Shown here: in pieces, positions 1 through 8,985 of the stretch
How the letters are laid out: each line of letters opens with the position of its first letter
Numbering within the stretch: position 1 is the stretch's first letter
Origin: Streptomyces sp. NBC_00459
Lineage (GTDB): Bacteria; Actinomycetota; Actinomycetes; Streptomycetales; Streptomycetaceae
Assembly: GCF_036013955.1 (NCBI RefSeq)
Contig: NZ_CP107903.1
Location: forward strand, 1,798,001 to 1,862,000
Length of the DNA: 64,000 nt
Direction of reading: 5' to 3'
Translations under genes and position numbers: made by a program
The notes under the pieces: model-generated
Databases searched by the model: none
What the model was told of the DNA's origin: nothing
The model's input: the letters and a program-made list of their open reading frames with translations, nothing else

Positions 1-1117
1 GGGTCGACCAGAGGGTCAGCTTGACCCTGTCGGTGATGCCGTCGGCCTGGAGTGCGGCCTGGGCCTTCGCCTTGGAGGGGCGGGCGCCGTAGGTGTCGAA
101 GAAGGCGGTGTTGTGACCGGCTATACCGGCCGGGATGATCGAGTAGAGGGGGGTCGCCGTGTCCTCGTAGACCTGGTCGACCAGGGCCTCGCGGTCGAGG
201 AGGTAGGCGATGGCCTTGCGTACGCCGATCTTTCCGGCGATCGGGTCGTCCATGTTGAAGACGAGGTGCTGGACCTCGGCGCTGGTGCCCTCGACGACGT
301 CGACGCCCTCGTTGCCACTGGCGTTCTCGATGTCGGCTATGTCGCCGGCCTTGAGGCCTCGGTAGGCGATGTCGATGTCCTTGTCGACGATCGCCTGCTT
401 CAGCTTGGTCTGGTCGCCGTGGAAGAACTTGAGGGTGACGCCGGAGTTGTGGACCTCGGCGGTGCCCTTGTAGTTCGGGTTGACGGAGAAGACCGCGCTG
501 TCCTCGTCGAACGAGTCCAGCTTGTAGGGGCCGGAGCCGACGGCTTGGCCGTCCTTGCGCAGGCCGTCCTTGTCGTACTGCTGGTGGTCGACGATCGAGC
601 CGGCGCCGGAGGCGATCTTGCTGGGGAAGGTGGCGTCGGGCACCTTGAGGTTGAAGACGACGGTCTGCTCGTCGGGGGTGTCCACCGAGCCGAGCATCGG
701 GAACATGATCGCGGGGCCCGCGGCGTCGTTGATCTTCAGCATGCGGTCGAAGGAGAACTTCACGTCCTCCGAGGTGAGTTCGTCACCGTTGCTGAACTTC
801 AGGCCGTCGCGCAGGGTGCACTTGTACACCTTGGTCTGCGCGTCGCTGAAGGCGCACTCCTTGGCTGCCTCGGGCTGCGGTTCGGTGCCCCCGTTGGGGA
901 AGCTCAGCAACGACTGGAAGACGTTGTTGAACAACAGCCAGGAACCGGGGTCGTAGCCGGAGGCGGGGTCGGTCGCCAGGACGTCGTCGGACATCCCCAT
1001 GACCACGGCGGAGCCGTCGGCCCCCGAGTCGCCGTTCTCCGAGCCGCATCCGGTCAGCAGGCCGGAAGCCAGCCCCGCCACGATGGGCAGGACTGGCCAC
1101 TGGTTGCGCAGGTTCAC
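1..1117 (-). CDS. ABC transporter family-5 solute-binding lipoprotein (C-terminus beyond window)
   Basis: Extracellular solute-binding protein of the SBP_bac_5 (oligopeptide/dipeptide-type) family, anchored to the membrane by lipidation. Read from a GTG at 1117, the N-terminus starts MNLRNQWPVLPIVAGL and has a lipobox LLTGC at about residues 21-25. Family features follow: an acidic linker, an LSFPNGGTEP-type region, CTLRDGLKFSNGDELTSEDVKFSFDR around residue 110, and YLLDREALVDQVY further on. About 370 residues are visible and the C-terminal lobe is missing because the window starts here. It lies 85 bp downstream of a second protein of the same family on the same strand, so the two are probably co-transcribed tandem paralogues. 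No permease or ATPase for them is visible. The start has no strong ribosome-binding site but gives a complete lipoprotein signal. Substrate unknown. Confidence 0.85.
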   Translation of the reverse strand, partial: MNLRNQWPVLPIVAGLASGLLTGCGSENGDSGADGSAVVMGMSDDVLATDPASGYDPGSWLLFNNVFQSLLSFPNGGTEPQPEAAKECAFSDAQTKVYKCTLRDGLKFSNGDELTSEDVKFSFDRMLKINDAAGPAIMFPMLGSVDTPDEQTVVFNLKVPDATFPSKIASGAGSIVDHQQYDKDGLRKDGQAVGSGPYKLDSFDEDSAVFSVNPNYKGTAEVHNSGVTLKFFHGDQTKLKQAIVDKDIDIAYRGLKAGDIADIENASGNEGVDVVEGTSAEVQHLVFNMDDPIAGKIGVRKAIAYLLDREALVDQVYEDTATPLYSIIPAGIAGHNTAFFDTYGARPSKAKAQAALQADGITDRVKLTLWST

Positions 1118-1202
1118 GTGGAAGTGCCTTGTCGTCGGGTCTTGGATACCCGGGGCCGTCCCAGCCCCGGGTCGGGATGTGTGCGTCGGACGGGTGTGCG
1201 GG

Positions 1203-2807
1203 TCAGTTGGTCACACCGCGGCCGAGCTCCCAAAGCTGGAGCGTAGACGAGGAGTTGATGGCCCACTCGGCTCCGGTGACGCCGTCGCGCGCTGCAATGT
1301 ACTGGTTGCCCTGCCACAGCGGCAGGACGGGTACGTCGTCGGCCACGATGTCCTGGATGTCCGTGAGACTCGTGGAGGCCGTCAGGCGGTCGGCCTCGCG
1401 GCGGGACTCGGGGATCAGGCTGTCGCGGATCTTGGCGTTGGAGTACGGCAGGTTGAGGAAGTTGTCCTTGTCGAGGAACGGCGCGAGGTAGTTGTCGGCG
1501 TCGGGGAAGTCCGGGAACCAGCCCATCCCGTAGACGTCGTACTCGCCTTCCTTCTCGGCCGGACGGAAAGTGGTCCAGGGGGCGCCCTTGATGGTCACCT
1601 TGAACAGCCCGCTGGCGTTGAGCTGCTTCTGCAGTTCCTCGAACTCCTGCTTGGTGGCCGAACCGTAGTGGTCGGTCGTGAAGTGCAGGGTCAGTTTCAC
1701 CGGGGTGGTGATACCGGCGTTCTCCATCAGGGTTTTGGCCTTGATGTCGTTCGGCTCGCCGTACTTGTTGAAGAAGGAGTTCGAGTGGCCGGTGATCGTG
1801 GCCGGGACCAGCGAGTAGAGCGGCTCGGCCTCGTCGCCGTACACCTTGGAGACGAGTTCGGCGCGGTTGATGATCTGGGCCATCGCCTGGCGGACCGCTT
1901 TCGTCTTCACCGTGGGCGCGTCGGTGTTGAAGGCGAGGTAACGGATTTCTAGGCCGGGCATCTGGACGAGGTCGATGTCGCCGCTCGAGTCGTCGTCGAG
2001 CTTTCTGATCTGCTCGGGGGACATCGTGCGGGTCATCAGGTCGATGTCGCCCTTGGAGAGCGCGGTGCCCATCTCGTCGGCGTCCGCGAAGGAACGCATT
2101 TCGACCTTGTCGTTCTTCGGCGTCAACTGACCCTTGTAATAAGGGTTCTTGGTGAAGACGGCATTGACGAGTTCGTCGTTCTTGACCTCGGAGTGGAGCG
2201 TGTACGGGCCGGAGCCGTCGACGTCGAAGCCGTCGCGCAGCTTGTCCTTGTCGTAGTCGTCCGGGTTGACGATGCCCGCGACCGGGGTGGACAGCTTGAA
2301 CGGGAAGGTGGCGTCGGCGGACTTGAGGTGGAAGATGACCTCGCGGTCGCCCTGGGTCTCGACGGTGTCGATCGTGGACAGCAGGGCGAACACACCGCTG
2401 TCCGCCTTGATCCGCAGGGCCCGGTCGATGGAGAACTTCACGTCGGACGCCGTGATGGCCTCGCCGTCGGAGAACTTGAGGTCCTTGCGCAGGGTGCAGG
2501 CGTAGCGCTCGTTGCCGCTGTCCGTGAACGCGCACTTCTCGGCGGCCTCGGGCACCGGTTCACCGTCGCCGCGCGGCTGGACCATGAGGGTCTGCACGGT
2601 CTGGCGCAGGATGTTCCAGGTGCCGACGTCGTAGGCGTAGGCCGGGTCGATCGGCGCCGGGGCCTCCTTCGAGGCGGTGAACGTGTCCGTGGTGCCGACG
2701 ACGATCGCGTCGCTGCTGCTGCCCCCGCCGTCGACTCCGCCACAGGCGGCCAGCACCGGAGCGAGCAGGCCGACCACTGTCGGCAGCACCAAAGTCTTGC
2801 GGTTCAT
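1203..2807 (-). CDS. ABC transporter family-5 solute-binding lipoprotein
   Basis: Complete SBP_bac_5 family lipoprotein of 534 residues, the usual size for peptide-binding components. The N-terminus MNRKTLVLPTVVGLL leads to lipobox VLAAC at about residues 17-21, followed by a Gly/Ser linker. Family landmarks are CTLRKDLKFSDGEAITASDVKFSIDR (about residues 115-140), VRQAMAQIINRAELV in the middle and a W-rich C-terminal lobe (YDVYGMGWFPDFPDADNYL). I chose the ATG at 2807 because it gives a perfect signal peptide; the frame stays open for 124 codons upstream, but that part has no protein-like composition. The gene is the first of a minus-strand pair with the paralogous truncated gene at the window edge. 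Peptides are the likely ligand class, but nothing in the sequence fixes the substrate. Confidence 0.9.
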   Translation of the reverse strand: MNRKTLVLPTVVGLLAPVLAACGGVDGGGSSSDAIVVGTTDTFTASKEAPAPIDPAYAYDVGTWNILRQTVQTLMVQPRGDGEPVPEAAEKCAFTDSGNERYACTLRKDLKFSDGEAITASDVKFSIDRALRIKADSGVFALLSTIDTVETQGDREVIFHLKSADATFPFKLSTPVAGIVNPDDYDKDKLRDGFDVDGSGPYTLHSEVKNDELVNAVFTKNPYYKGQLTPKNDKVEMRSFADADEMGTALSKGDIDLMTRTMSPEQIRKLDDDSSGDIDLVQMPGLEIRYLAFNTDAPTVKTKAVRQAMAQIINRAELVSKVYGDEAEPLYSLVPATITGHSNSFFNKYGEPNDIKAKTLMENAGITTPVKLTLHFTTDHYGSATKQEFEELQKQLNASGLFKVTIKGAPWTTFRPAEKEGEYDVYGMGWFPDFPDADNYLAPFLDKDNFLNLPYSNAKIRDSLIPESRREADRLTASTSLTDIQDIVADDVPVLPLWQGNQYIAARDGVTGAEWAINSSSTLQLWELGRGVTN

Positions 2808-3267
2808 GCTCGGGTTTCTCCAGGCTGTCGATCCCAGGGACCCGGCGGGCGTGGGGTGGTGCGCGCGGGCAAGGGATTGTGGCGATGTTCTCCCAACGAG
2901 GTTAGTCCGGACCGCAGAGAGGCCCGCATGCAGCCGGAGTTGGGGGCTCATCACGCTGCGAAACCGGGCGCGGACGCACCGAAAACCCGACCGTGGAAGG
3001 ATTCCGCGCAGGCTCTCCCCAAACGGGACACAAAGGCACGCCGAGAGCCCCCGAACGAGGTGCGTGTACACGCCACTTGTCGCCTGTCGAGCCCCTGCCG
3101 CGTGGCGAACCTCACACGTTCGGAGCCGATGGGCGCTTACGTGAATTCGCCGCCGGTGGAGATCAGCAGAGGGCCGCATTTCTCATTTGATGGCCTGCCC
3201 GTTCATCCGCGCGTTATCCCGCATTCGATCGGACACACTCGGTAAACGCGTCAGCGCATTTCCGTCA
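2808..3267. other. 460-bp intergenic region with a perfect 12-bp palindrome
   Basis: No convincing gene. It must hold the promoter of the minus-strand binding-protein pair. A perfect palindrome gcgtgtacacgc lies at 3062-3073 and could be an operator, but no regulator gene is nearby. No riboswitch or leader peptide was recognised. Confidence 0.4.
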
Positions 3268-3966
3268 TCAGTTGTTCCTCATCAGCCCGTGCAGAAAGGG
3301 CAGGTCGACTTCTTCCAGCGAGGTGACGATCGTGCGGCGCGCGCCGGGGGCGATGGGCGCGACCGACGGCACGGCCACGACGTGGCAGCCGGCGGCCTCG
3401 GCGGCTGCGACCCCGGTCGCGGTGTCCTCGACGACGGCGCATCTCGCCGGGTCGGCGCCGAGGCCGGCGGCGGCGATCAGATAGGGGTCGGGGAAGGGCT
3501 TCGTACGCTCCACCTCGTCGCCGGCGATGCTCAGGGCGAAGTGCTGCGGGCCCAGGGAGGCCAGGACGCGGTCGATGATCCGGCGGTGCGAGGCGGAGAC
3601 GAGGGCCGTCGGGATCTCGTGCGCGGAGAGTTCGGCGAGGAGGCGGGCGGCGCCCGGCATCAGGGGCAGGGCGCGGCCGATACGGTCCTCGAACCCGTCG
3701 TTGAGCAGTACCGAGAGTTCGGCGAAGGTGATGTCGGCGCCGGTGGCCTCGATGAGGAAACCGGCGCTGCGGGTCATGGGGCCGCCGACCACGACGTGCC
3801 GCCATGAGTCGTCGAGGGCGTGACCGAGACCGGCGAAGATCTCGACCTCGACGTCCCACCAGAAACCCTCGGTGTCCACCAGGGTGCCGTCCATGTCGAG
3901 GAGGACGGCCTGCAGTGCTGAGCCTTCGGCCGTACGGGTTCCGAGCGCGGGGACCGTGCTGGTCAT
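3268..3966 (-). CDS. HAD-superfamily phosphatase (beta-phosphoglucomutase-like)
   Basis: Cytosolic haloacid-dehalogenase-fold hydrolase of 232 residues, subfamily I with an alpha-helical cap. Motif I is LLDMDGTLVDTEG (about residues 20-33, nucleophile Asp in DMD). Motif II is in TALVSAS (about residue 125). Motif III is the Lys of TKPFPDPYL (about 165), and motif IV is VVEDTATGV (about 190). The short cap and PDPYLIAA segment resemble sugar-phosphate phosphatases and beta-phosphoglucomutases, but the substrate cannot be read. The ATG at 3966 is preceded by an excellent Shine-Dalgarno, AAGGAGGTG. It lies 118 bp downstream of metH on the same strand, separated from it by a strong hairpin, so it may be transcribed independently or by read-through. 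Confidence 0.88.
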   Translation of the reverse strand: MTSTVPALGTRTAEGSALQAVLLDMDGTLVDTEGFWWDVEVEIFAGLGHALDDSWRHVVVGGPMTRSAGFLIEATGADITFAELSVLLNDGFEDRIGRALPLMPGAARLLAELSAHEIPTALVSASHRRIIDRVLASLGPQHFALSIAGDEVERTKPFPDPYLIAAAGLGADPARCAVVEDTATGVAAAEAAGCHVVAVPSVAPIAPGARRTIVTSLEEVDLPFLHGLMRNN

Positions 3967-3993
3967 CCTGGCGCACCTCCTTGAGGGACGATC

Positions 3994-4032
3994 AGGCCGG
4001 TTGCCCCTGAGTGCACAGAGGGCAACCGGCCT
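3994..4032 (-). terminator. Hairpin downstream of metH
   Basis: Perfect 13-bp inverted repeat (aggccggttgccc at 3994-4006 and its complement at 4020-4032) with a 13-nt loop, placed 53 nt after the metH stop. No T-run follows, which is common in Streptomyces terminators. Confidence 0.7.
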
Positions 4033-4084
4033 GCGGTGGACCGTCAAGTGTACGTCTTGTCCGATCAGCGCGCGCTGGAAGCAA

Positions 4085-7000
4085 TCAGCGGGCGTTGAAG
4101 TACTTCGCCTCGGGGTGGTGGATGACGATGGCGTCGGTGGACTGCTCGGGGTGGAGCTGGAACTCCTCGGAGAGGTGGACGCCGATGCGCTCGGGCTCGA
4201 GGAGGTCGGCGATCTTGGCGCGGTCCTCCAGGTCGGGGCAGGCGCCGTAGCCGAGGGAGAAGCGGGCGCCCCGGTACTTGAGGGCGAACATGTCCTCGAC
4301 GTCGGCGGGGTCCTCGGCGGCGAAGCCGAGTTCGGAGCGGACCCGTGCGTGCCAGTACTCGGCGAGGGCTTCGGCCAACTGGACGGACAGGCCGTGCAGT
4401 TCGAGGTAGTCGCGGTAGGAGTTCGACTCGAAGAGCTTGGCGGTCTCCTCGCCGATCCGATTGCCGACGGTGACGATCTGGAGGCCGACGACGTCGATCT
4501 CGCCGGACTCCTCCGGGCGGAAGAAGTCGGCCAGGCACAGTCGGCGGCCACGGCGCTGGCGCGGGAACGTGAAGCGCGTACGTTCGTTGCCCTGGTCGTC
4601 GAGGATGATCAGGTCGTCGTCCTTGGAGACGCACGGGAAGTAGCCGTAGACGACGGCCGCCTCCAGCAGGCTGTCCGTCTGGAGCTTGTCCAGGAGGCCG
4701 CGCAGCCGGGGGCGGCCTTCGGTCTCGGCCAGTTCCTCGTAGGTCGGGCCGTCGCCGCTGCGGGCCTGCTTGAGGCCCCACTGGCCCTTGAAGAGGGCGC
4801 CCTCGTCGAGCCAGCTCGCGTACTCCTTGAGCTGGATGCCCTTGATGACACGGGTGCCCTGGAAGGGCGGGGTGGGGATGGGGTTGTCGATGGCGACGTC
4901 GGAGCGGACGTGACCCTCCTCGGGGCGCTCCTCGACCTGTACGGCGGCGGTGGCGCGGACGCGGCGCTGCTTGAGCTCGGGGAGCTTGACGCCGGGGACT
5001 CCGCGCTTGACGCCGATGAGGGCGTCCATCAGACGCAGGCCCTCGAAGGCGTCGCGGGCGTAGCGGACCTCGCCCTCGTAGATCTCGTGCAGGTCCTGCT
5101 CGACGTAGGCGCGAGTGAGGGCCGCACCGCCGAGGATCACCGGGTAGTCGGCGGCCAGCTTGCGCTGGTTGAGCTCCTGGAGGTTCTCCTTCATGATCAC
5201 CGTGGACTTGACCAGGAGTCCGGACATGCCGATGACGTCGGCCTTGTGCTCCTGCGCGGCTTCGAGGATCGCGGAGACCGGCTGCTTGATGCCGATGTTG
5301 ACGACGTTGTAGCCGTTGTTGGTGAGGATGATGTCGACGAGGTTCTTGCCGATGTCGTGGACGTCGCCGCGGACCGTGGCGAGCACGATCGTGCCCTTGC
5401 CGTCGTCGTCCGTCTTCTCCATGTGCGGTTCGAGGTAGGCGACCGCCGTCTTCATGACCTCGGCGGACTGCAGGACGAACGGGAGCTGCATCTGGCCGGA
5501 GCCGAAGAGCTCGCCGACGACCTTCATGCCCTCCAGCAGCGTGTCGTTGACGATGTCGAGGGCGGGGCGGGTCGTCAGGGCCTCGTCGAGGTCGGCCTCC
5601 AGGCCGTTCTTCTCGCCGTCGATGATGCGGCGCTGGAGTCGCTCGTCCAGGGGGAGGGCGAGGAGTTCCTCGGCGCGGCCGTCCTTCATCGACTTGGTGT
5701 TGACGCCCTCGAAGAGGGCCATGAGCTTCTGCAGCGGGTCGTAGCCCTCGGTCCGCCGGTCGTGGATCAGGTCGAGGGCGGTGCCCACCTGTTCGTCGTC
5801 GAAGCGGGCGATCGGCAGGATCTTGGAGGCGTGGACGATCGCCGAGTCCAGACCGGCCTTGACGCACTCGTCGAGGAAGACGGAGTTCAGCAGGACGCGG
5901 GCGGCCGGGTTCAGGCCGAAGGAGATGTTGGACAGGCCGAGGGTGGTCTGGACGTCCGGGTGGCGGCGCTTGAGTTCGCGGATCGACTCGATCGTGGCGA
6001 TGCCGTCCTTGCGGGACTCCTCCTGGCCGGTGCAGATGGTGAAGGTGAGGGTGTCGATGAGGATGTCCGACTCGCGGATGCCCCAGTTCGTCGTCAGGTC
6101 CTCGATCAGGCGTTCGGCGATGGCGACCTTGTGCTCGACGGTACGGGCCTGGCCCTCCTCGTCGATGGTCAGCGCGATCAGCGCGGCGCCGTGCTCCTGG
6201 GCCAGTCGGGTGACTTTCGCGAAGCGGGACTCCGGTCCGTCGCCGTCCTCGTAGTTCACCGAGTTGATGACGGCGCGGCCGCCGAGCTTCTCCAGGCCCG
6301 CCCGGAGGACGGGAACCTCGGTGGAGTCCAGGACGATAGGCAGCGTGGAGGCGGTCGCGAAGCGGCCCGCGAGCTCCTCCATGTCGGCGACGCCGTCGCG
6401 GCCGACGTAGTCCACGCAGAGGTCGAGCATGTGCGCGCCCTCGCGGATCTGGTCGCGGGCCATCTCGACGCAGTCGTCCCAGCGGCCGTCCAGCATGGCC
6501 TCGCGGAACTTCTTGGAACCGTTGGCGTTGGTGCGCTCGCCGATCGCCATGTACGCGGTGTCCTGGCGGAACGGGACGGTCTGGTAGAGCGAGGCGGCGC
6601 CGGGCTCGGGCTGGGGGTTGCGTTCGACGGGCGTGGCACCCTGCAGGCGCTCCACGAGCTTTCGCAGGTGCTCCGGGGTGGTGCCGCAACAGCCGCCGAC
6701 CAGGTTCAGTCCGTAGTCGTGCACGAAGACGTCCTGGGCGTCGGCCAGGCCCTCGGGATCGAGCGGGAAGTGGGCGCCGTCCTTGGTGAGGATCGGCAGG
6801 CCCGCGTTGGGCATGCAGAGCAGCGGGGTGCGCGAGTGGCGGGACAGATAGCGCAGGTGTTCGCTCATCTCGGCGGGGCCGGTCGAGCAGTTCAGGCCGA
6901 TCATGTCGATGCCGAGCGGTTCGAGCGCGGTGAGCGCGGCGCCGATCTCCGAGCCGAGGAGCATCGTGCCTGTCGTCTCGAAGGCCATCGAGACCAGCAG

Positions 7001-7600
7001 GGGTACGTCGAGGCCGGTGGCCTCCATGGCGCGGCGGGCGCCCACGATCGACGACTTCGTCTGGAGGAGGTCCTGCGTGGTCTCCACGATCAGGGCGTCC
7101 GCGCCGCCGGCCAGGAGTCCCTCGGCGTTCGCCTGGAAGCCGTCGCGGAGGGTGAGGTAACCGATGTGTCCGAGGGACGGCAGCTTGGTGCCGGGGCCGA
7201 TCGAGCCGAGGACCCAGCGCTGACGGCCGTCACGGGCGCCGAACTCGTCGGCGGTCTCGCGGGCGATGCGGGCACCGGACTCGGACAGCTCGTACACGCG
7301 CTCGGCGATGTCGTATTCGGCTGCTGCCGTGTGGTTCGCGCCGAAGGTGTTCGTCTCGACGCAGTCCACGCCCACCGAGAAGTACGCCTCGTGCACGGAG
7401 CGGACGATATCGGGGCGGGTGACGTTCAGGATCTCGTTGCAGCCTTCGAGGTTCTCGAAGTCCTCCAGCGTCGGGTCCTGCGCCTGCAGCATGGTGCCCA
7501 TCGCACCGTCGGCGACCACCACTCGGGTGGCGAGTGCGTCCCGTAGGGCGGACACACGGGTCCTGTTGTCGGTGGAAGGGGCGGACGACGAGGCGGCCAT
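4085..7600 (-). CDS. metH: Cobalamin-dependent methionine synthase
   Basis: Transfers the methyl group of methyltetrahydrofolate to homocysteine through methylcobalamin, giving methionine. 1171 residues, with the full four-module layout. The homocysteine domain (about 10-320) has zinc ligands in GLNCSTGP (near 237) and GGCCGTTP (near 300). The pterin domain spans about 345-610 (MAIGERTNANGSKKFREAM). The B12 cap and B12 domain (about 630-870) have DVHDIGKN near 747, supplying the lower axial His. The AdoMet reactivation domain (about 880-1171) has RFSLGYGACPD near 1120. The ATG at 7600 has GGGAG 7 nt upstream. No cobalamin riboswitch-like box is visible in the 5' region, in line with B12 riboswitches usually controlling metE rather than metH in streptomycetes. 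It is divergent from gylR and only 6-20 kb from the methylthio salvage block, which also feeds methionine. Confidence 0.97.
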   Translation of the reverse strand: MAASSSAPSTDNRTRVSALRDALATRVVVADGAMGTMLQAQDPTLEDFENLEGCNEILNVTRPDIVRSVHEAYFSVGVDCVETNTFGANHTAAAEYDIAERVYELSESGARIARETADEFGARDGRQRWVLGSIGPGTKLPSLGHIGYLTLRDGFQANAEGLLAGGADALIVETTQDLLQTKSSIVGARRAMEATGLDVPLLVSMAFETTGTMLLGSEIGAALTALEPLGIDMIGLNCSTGPAEMSEHLRYLSRHSRTPLLCMPNAGLPILTKDGAHFPLDPEGLADAQDVFVHDYGLNLVGGCCGTTPEHLRKLVERLQGATPVERNPQPEPGAASLYQTVPFRQDTAYMAIGERTNANGSKKFREAMLDGRWDDCVEMARDQIREGAHMLDLCVDYVGRDGVADMEELAGRFATASTLPIVLDSTEVPVLRAGLEKLGGRAVINSVNYEDGDGPESRFAKVTRLAQEHGAALIALTIDEEGQARTVEHKVAIAERLIEDLTTNWGIRESDILIDTLTFTICTGQEESRKDGIATIESIRELKRRHPDVQTTLGLSNISFGLNPAARVLLNSVFLDECVKAGLDSAIVHASKILPIARFDDEQVGTALDLIHDRRTEGYDPLQKLMALFEGVNTKSMKDGRAEELLALPLDERLQRRIIDGEKNGLEADLDEALTTRPALDIVNDTLLEGMKVVGELFGSGQMQLPFVLQSAEVMKTAVAYLEPHMEKTDDDGKGTIVLATVRGDVHDIGKNLVDIILTNNGYNVVNIGIKQPVSAILEAAQEHKADVIGMSGLLVKSTVIMKENLQELNQRKLAADYPVILGGAALTRAYVEQDLHEIYEGEVRYARDAFEGLRLMDALIGVKRGVPGVKLPELKQRRVRATAAVQVEERPEEGHVRSDVAIDNPIPTPPFQGTRVIKGIQLKEYASWLDEGALFKGQWGLKQARSGDGPTYEELAETEGRPRLRGLLDKLQTDSLLEAAVVYGYFPCVSKDDDLIILDDQGNERTRFTFPRQRRGRRLCLADFFRPEESGEIDVVGLQIVTVGNRIGEETAKLFESNSYRDYLELHGLSVQLAEALAEYWHARVRSELGFAAEDPADVEDMFALKYRGARFSLGYGACPDLEDRAKIADLLEPERIGVHLSEEFQLHPEQSTDAIVIHHPEAKYFNAR

Positions 7601-7836
7601 GTAAGGGCTCCCTGGAGTGCGACGGCTGTCGGCTTTGCGCCTTCCCCGGGAAGACGCACGCGGCCAGGGTAGCCCGGTACGGGGCCGTATGGTCAGGGCG
7701 TCCACGGGACGGACGTACGTGGCGCGTGCGCGGTGGCCGAAAGCTCACCCGCGTGGGCACGGCGTCAACACGGATGTACGCGAGATGTAACAGGTGTCGA
7801 CGAGCCATTGGCGGGTGGTCGACATGGACCGGTAGT

Positions 7837-7853
7837 GTTCGACATTGCCGAAC
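7837..7853. promoter_or_regulatory. Putative GylR operator in the metH-gylR intergenic region
   Basis: The 17-mer gttcgacattgccgaac has inverted ends GTTCG/CGAAC and lies 55 bp upstream of gylR. It matches 15 of 17 positions of a sequence in the glpF promoter (8886-8902). A partial copy, tcgacat, starts at 7819, 20 bp upstream of the same heptamer here (7839), about two helical turns. The rest of the 307-bp metH-gylR gap holds promoters for both genes but nothing else I recognise. Confidence 0.6.
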
Positions 7854-7907
7854 GGCGGCAGCGAACGCCGGTTGCTGGCGGTCGAAGGGGACGGAGGCAG
7901 GACGGCG

Positions 7908-8672
7908 ATGGCACGGAACATCCAGTCGCTCGAACGGGCGGCGGCGATGCTGCGGCTCCTCGCGGGCGGCGAGCGTCGGCTCGGCCTCTCGGACATCGCC
8001 TCGTCCCTCGGCCTCGCCAAGGGCACCGCCCACGGCATCCTGCGCACCCTCCAGCAGGAGGGCTTCGTCGAGCAGGAGGCCGCCTCCGGGCGCTATCAGC
8101 TGGGCGCCGAACTGCTGCGCCTCGGCACCACCTATCTGGACGTCCACGAGCTGCGCGCGCGTGCCCTGGTGTGGACCGACGACCTGGCCCGTTCCAGCGG
8201 CGAGAGCGTGCATCTGGGCGTGCTGCACCAGCACGGCGTGCTGATCGTGCACCACGTCTTCCGCCCCGACGACAGCCGGCAGGTGCTGGAGGTCGGGGCC
8301 ATGCAGCCGCTGCACTCCACGGCCCTGGGCAAGGTCCTGTCGGCCTTCGACCCGGTCGCGCACAGCGAGGTCCTGGAGGCCGAGCGCAAGTCGTTCACCG
8401 ACCGGACGATCAGCGACCTGGACGGCTTCGAGGGCGTCCTGGACCTCACCCGCGCGCGCGGGTACGCGGCCGACGTCGAGGAGACCTGGGAGGGCGTCGC
8501 GTCCATCGCCGCCCCCATCCACGACCGGCGGCGGATGCCGGTCGGCGCGGTGGGCGTCACGGGTGCGGTGGAACGGCTCTGCCGGGAGGGTGAGCTGCGC
8601 CCGGAGCTGATCGCGGCGGTGCGGGACTGCGCCCGCGCGGTGTCACGCGATCTGGGCGCGGGACGGTTCTGA
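7908..8672 (+). CDS. gylR: IclR-family regulator of the glycerol operon (GylR)
   Basis: DNA-binding repressor of glycerol catabolism, 254 residues. The N-terminal winged helix (about 1-65: MARNIQSLERAAAMLRLL ... GTAHGILRTLQ) and the C-terminal IclR effector domain (about 80-250: GESVHLGVLHQHGVLIVHH, MQPLHSTALGKV, GYAADVEETWEGVASIAAP, VGVTGAV) are both complete. The sequence agrees closely with what I remember of S. coelicolor GylR, which answers to glycerol or glycerol-3-phosphate and represses both its own gene and the gyl operon. The ATG at 7908 has GGAGG about 10 nt upstream. It is directly upstream of glpF-glpK-glpD on the same strand, separated by a terminator and a regulated promoter. 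Shared operator-like 17-mers upstream of gylR and glpF support autoregulation plus operon control. Confidence 0.95.
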   Translation: MARNIQSLERAAAMLRLLAGGERRLGLSDIASSLGLAKGTAHGILRTLQQEGFVEQEAASGRYQLGAELLRLGTTYLDVHELRARALVWTDDLARSSGESVHLGVLHQHGVLIVHHVFRPDDSRQVLEVGAMQPLHSTALGKVLSAFDPVAHSEVLEAERKSFTDRTISDLDGFEGVLDLTRARGYAADVEETWEGVASIAAPIHDRRRMPVGAVGVTGAVERLCREGELRPELIAAVRDCARAVSRDLGAGRF

Positions 8673-8716
8673 CAGGTCCGACCGACCTGACAGCTTCTGA
8701 AGGTTCGTACGAGAAC

Positions 8717-8747
8717 GGCCGGGACATCTTGGATGTTCCGGTCTTTT
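8717..8747 (+). terminator. Intrinsic terminator after gylR
   Basis: 12-bp stem (8717-8728 with 8732-8743, two G-U pairs), 3-nt loop and a TTTT run at 8744-8747. A textbook Rho-independent terminator, unusually T-tailed for this genome. It implies that glpFKD depends on its own promoter. Confidence 0.8.
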
Positions 8748-8885
8748 CGTGTGCGGGGCGTGTGCGCGCGGACGCGGGTCGCGACCGGCGCAAGATCGAT
8801 AGCTCACAGCAATCAATAACGATCGTGTTTTCGATAACAGAGCTCTTGACGCGCCTGTAACACCGGAGCAAGACTCCCGTCCATC

Positions 8886-8927
8886 GGTCGACATTGTCGA
8901 ACACCGACCGGCAATAGGCGTTAGAGT
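8886..8927 (+). promoter_or_regulatory. glpF promoter with putative GylR operator
   Basis: The operator-like 17-mer ggtcgacattgtcgaac (8886-8902) contains the exact inverted repeat TCGAC-ATT-GTCGA. A -10-like hexamer TAGAGT lies at 8922-8927, so the operator ends where the -35 region (about 8899-8904) should be. This geometry fits repression by GylR. The remainder of the 313-bp gap (8673-8985) holds only the gylR terminator and 5' leader. Confidence 0.6.
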
Positions 8928-8985
8928 GTGACAACGCCAAGGGCCGGCAGCTCTTCCCCTGGAACGAAGGACAAAGGAGTCGCGG

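Noticed and set aside
2808..3179. N-terminal extension of the second binding protein by 124 codons
   Set aside because: The frame is open but the sequence is not protein-like, and a perfect lipoprotein signal begins at 2807.
3872..7546. A 1224-codon open frame on the plus strand opposite metH
   Set aside because: Antisense shadow of metH caused by the GC-rich third positions. It is made of Val/Leu/Gly/Asp repeats with no motifs, and metH is unambiguous.
7601..7907. Cobalamin riboswitch upstream of metH
   Set aside because: No B12-box-like sequence and no matching long structured leader.
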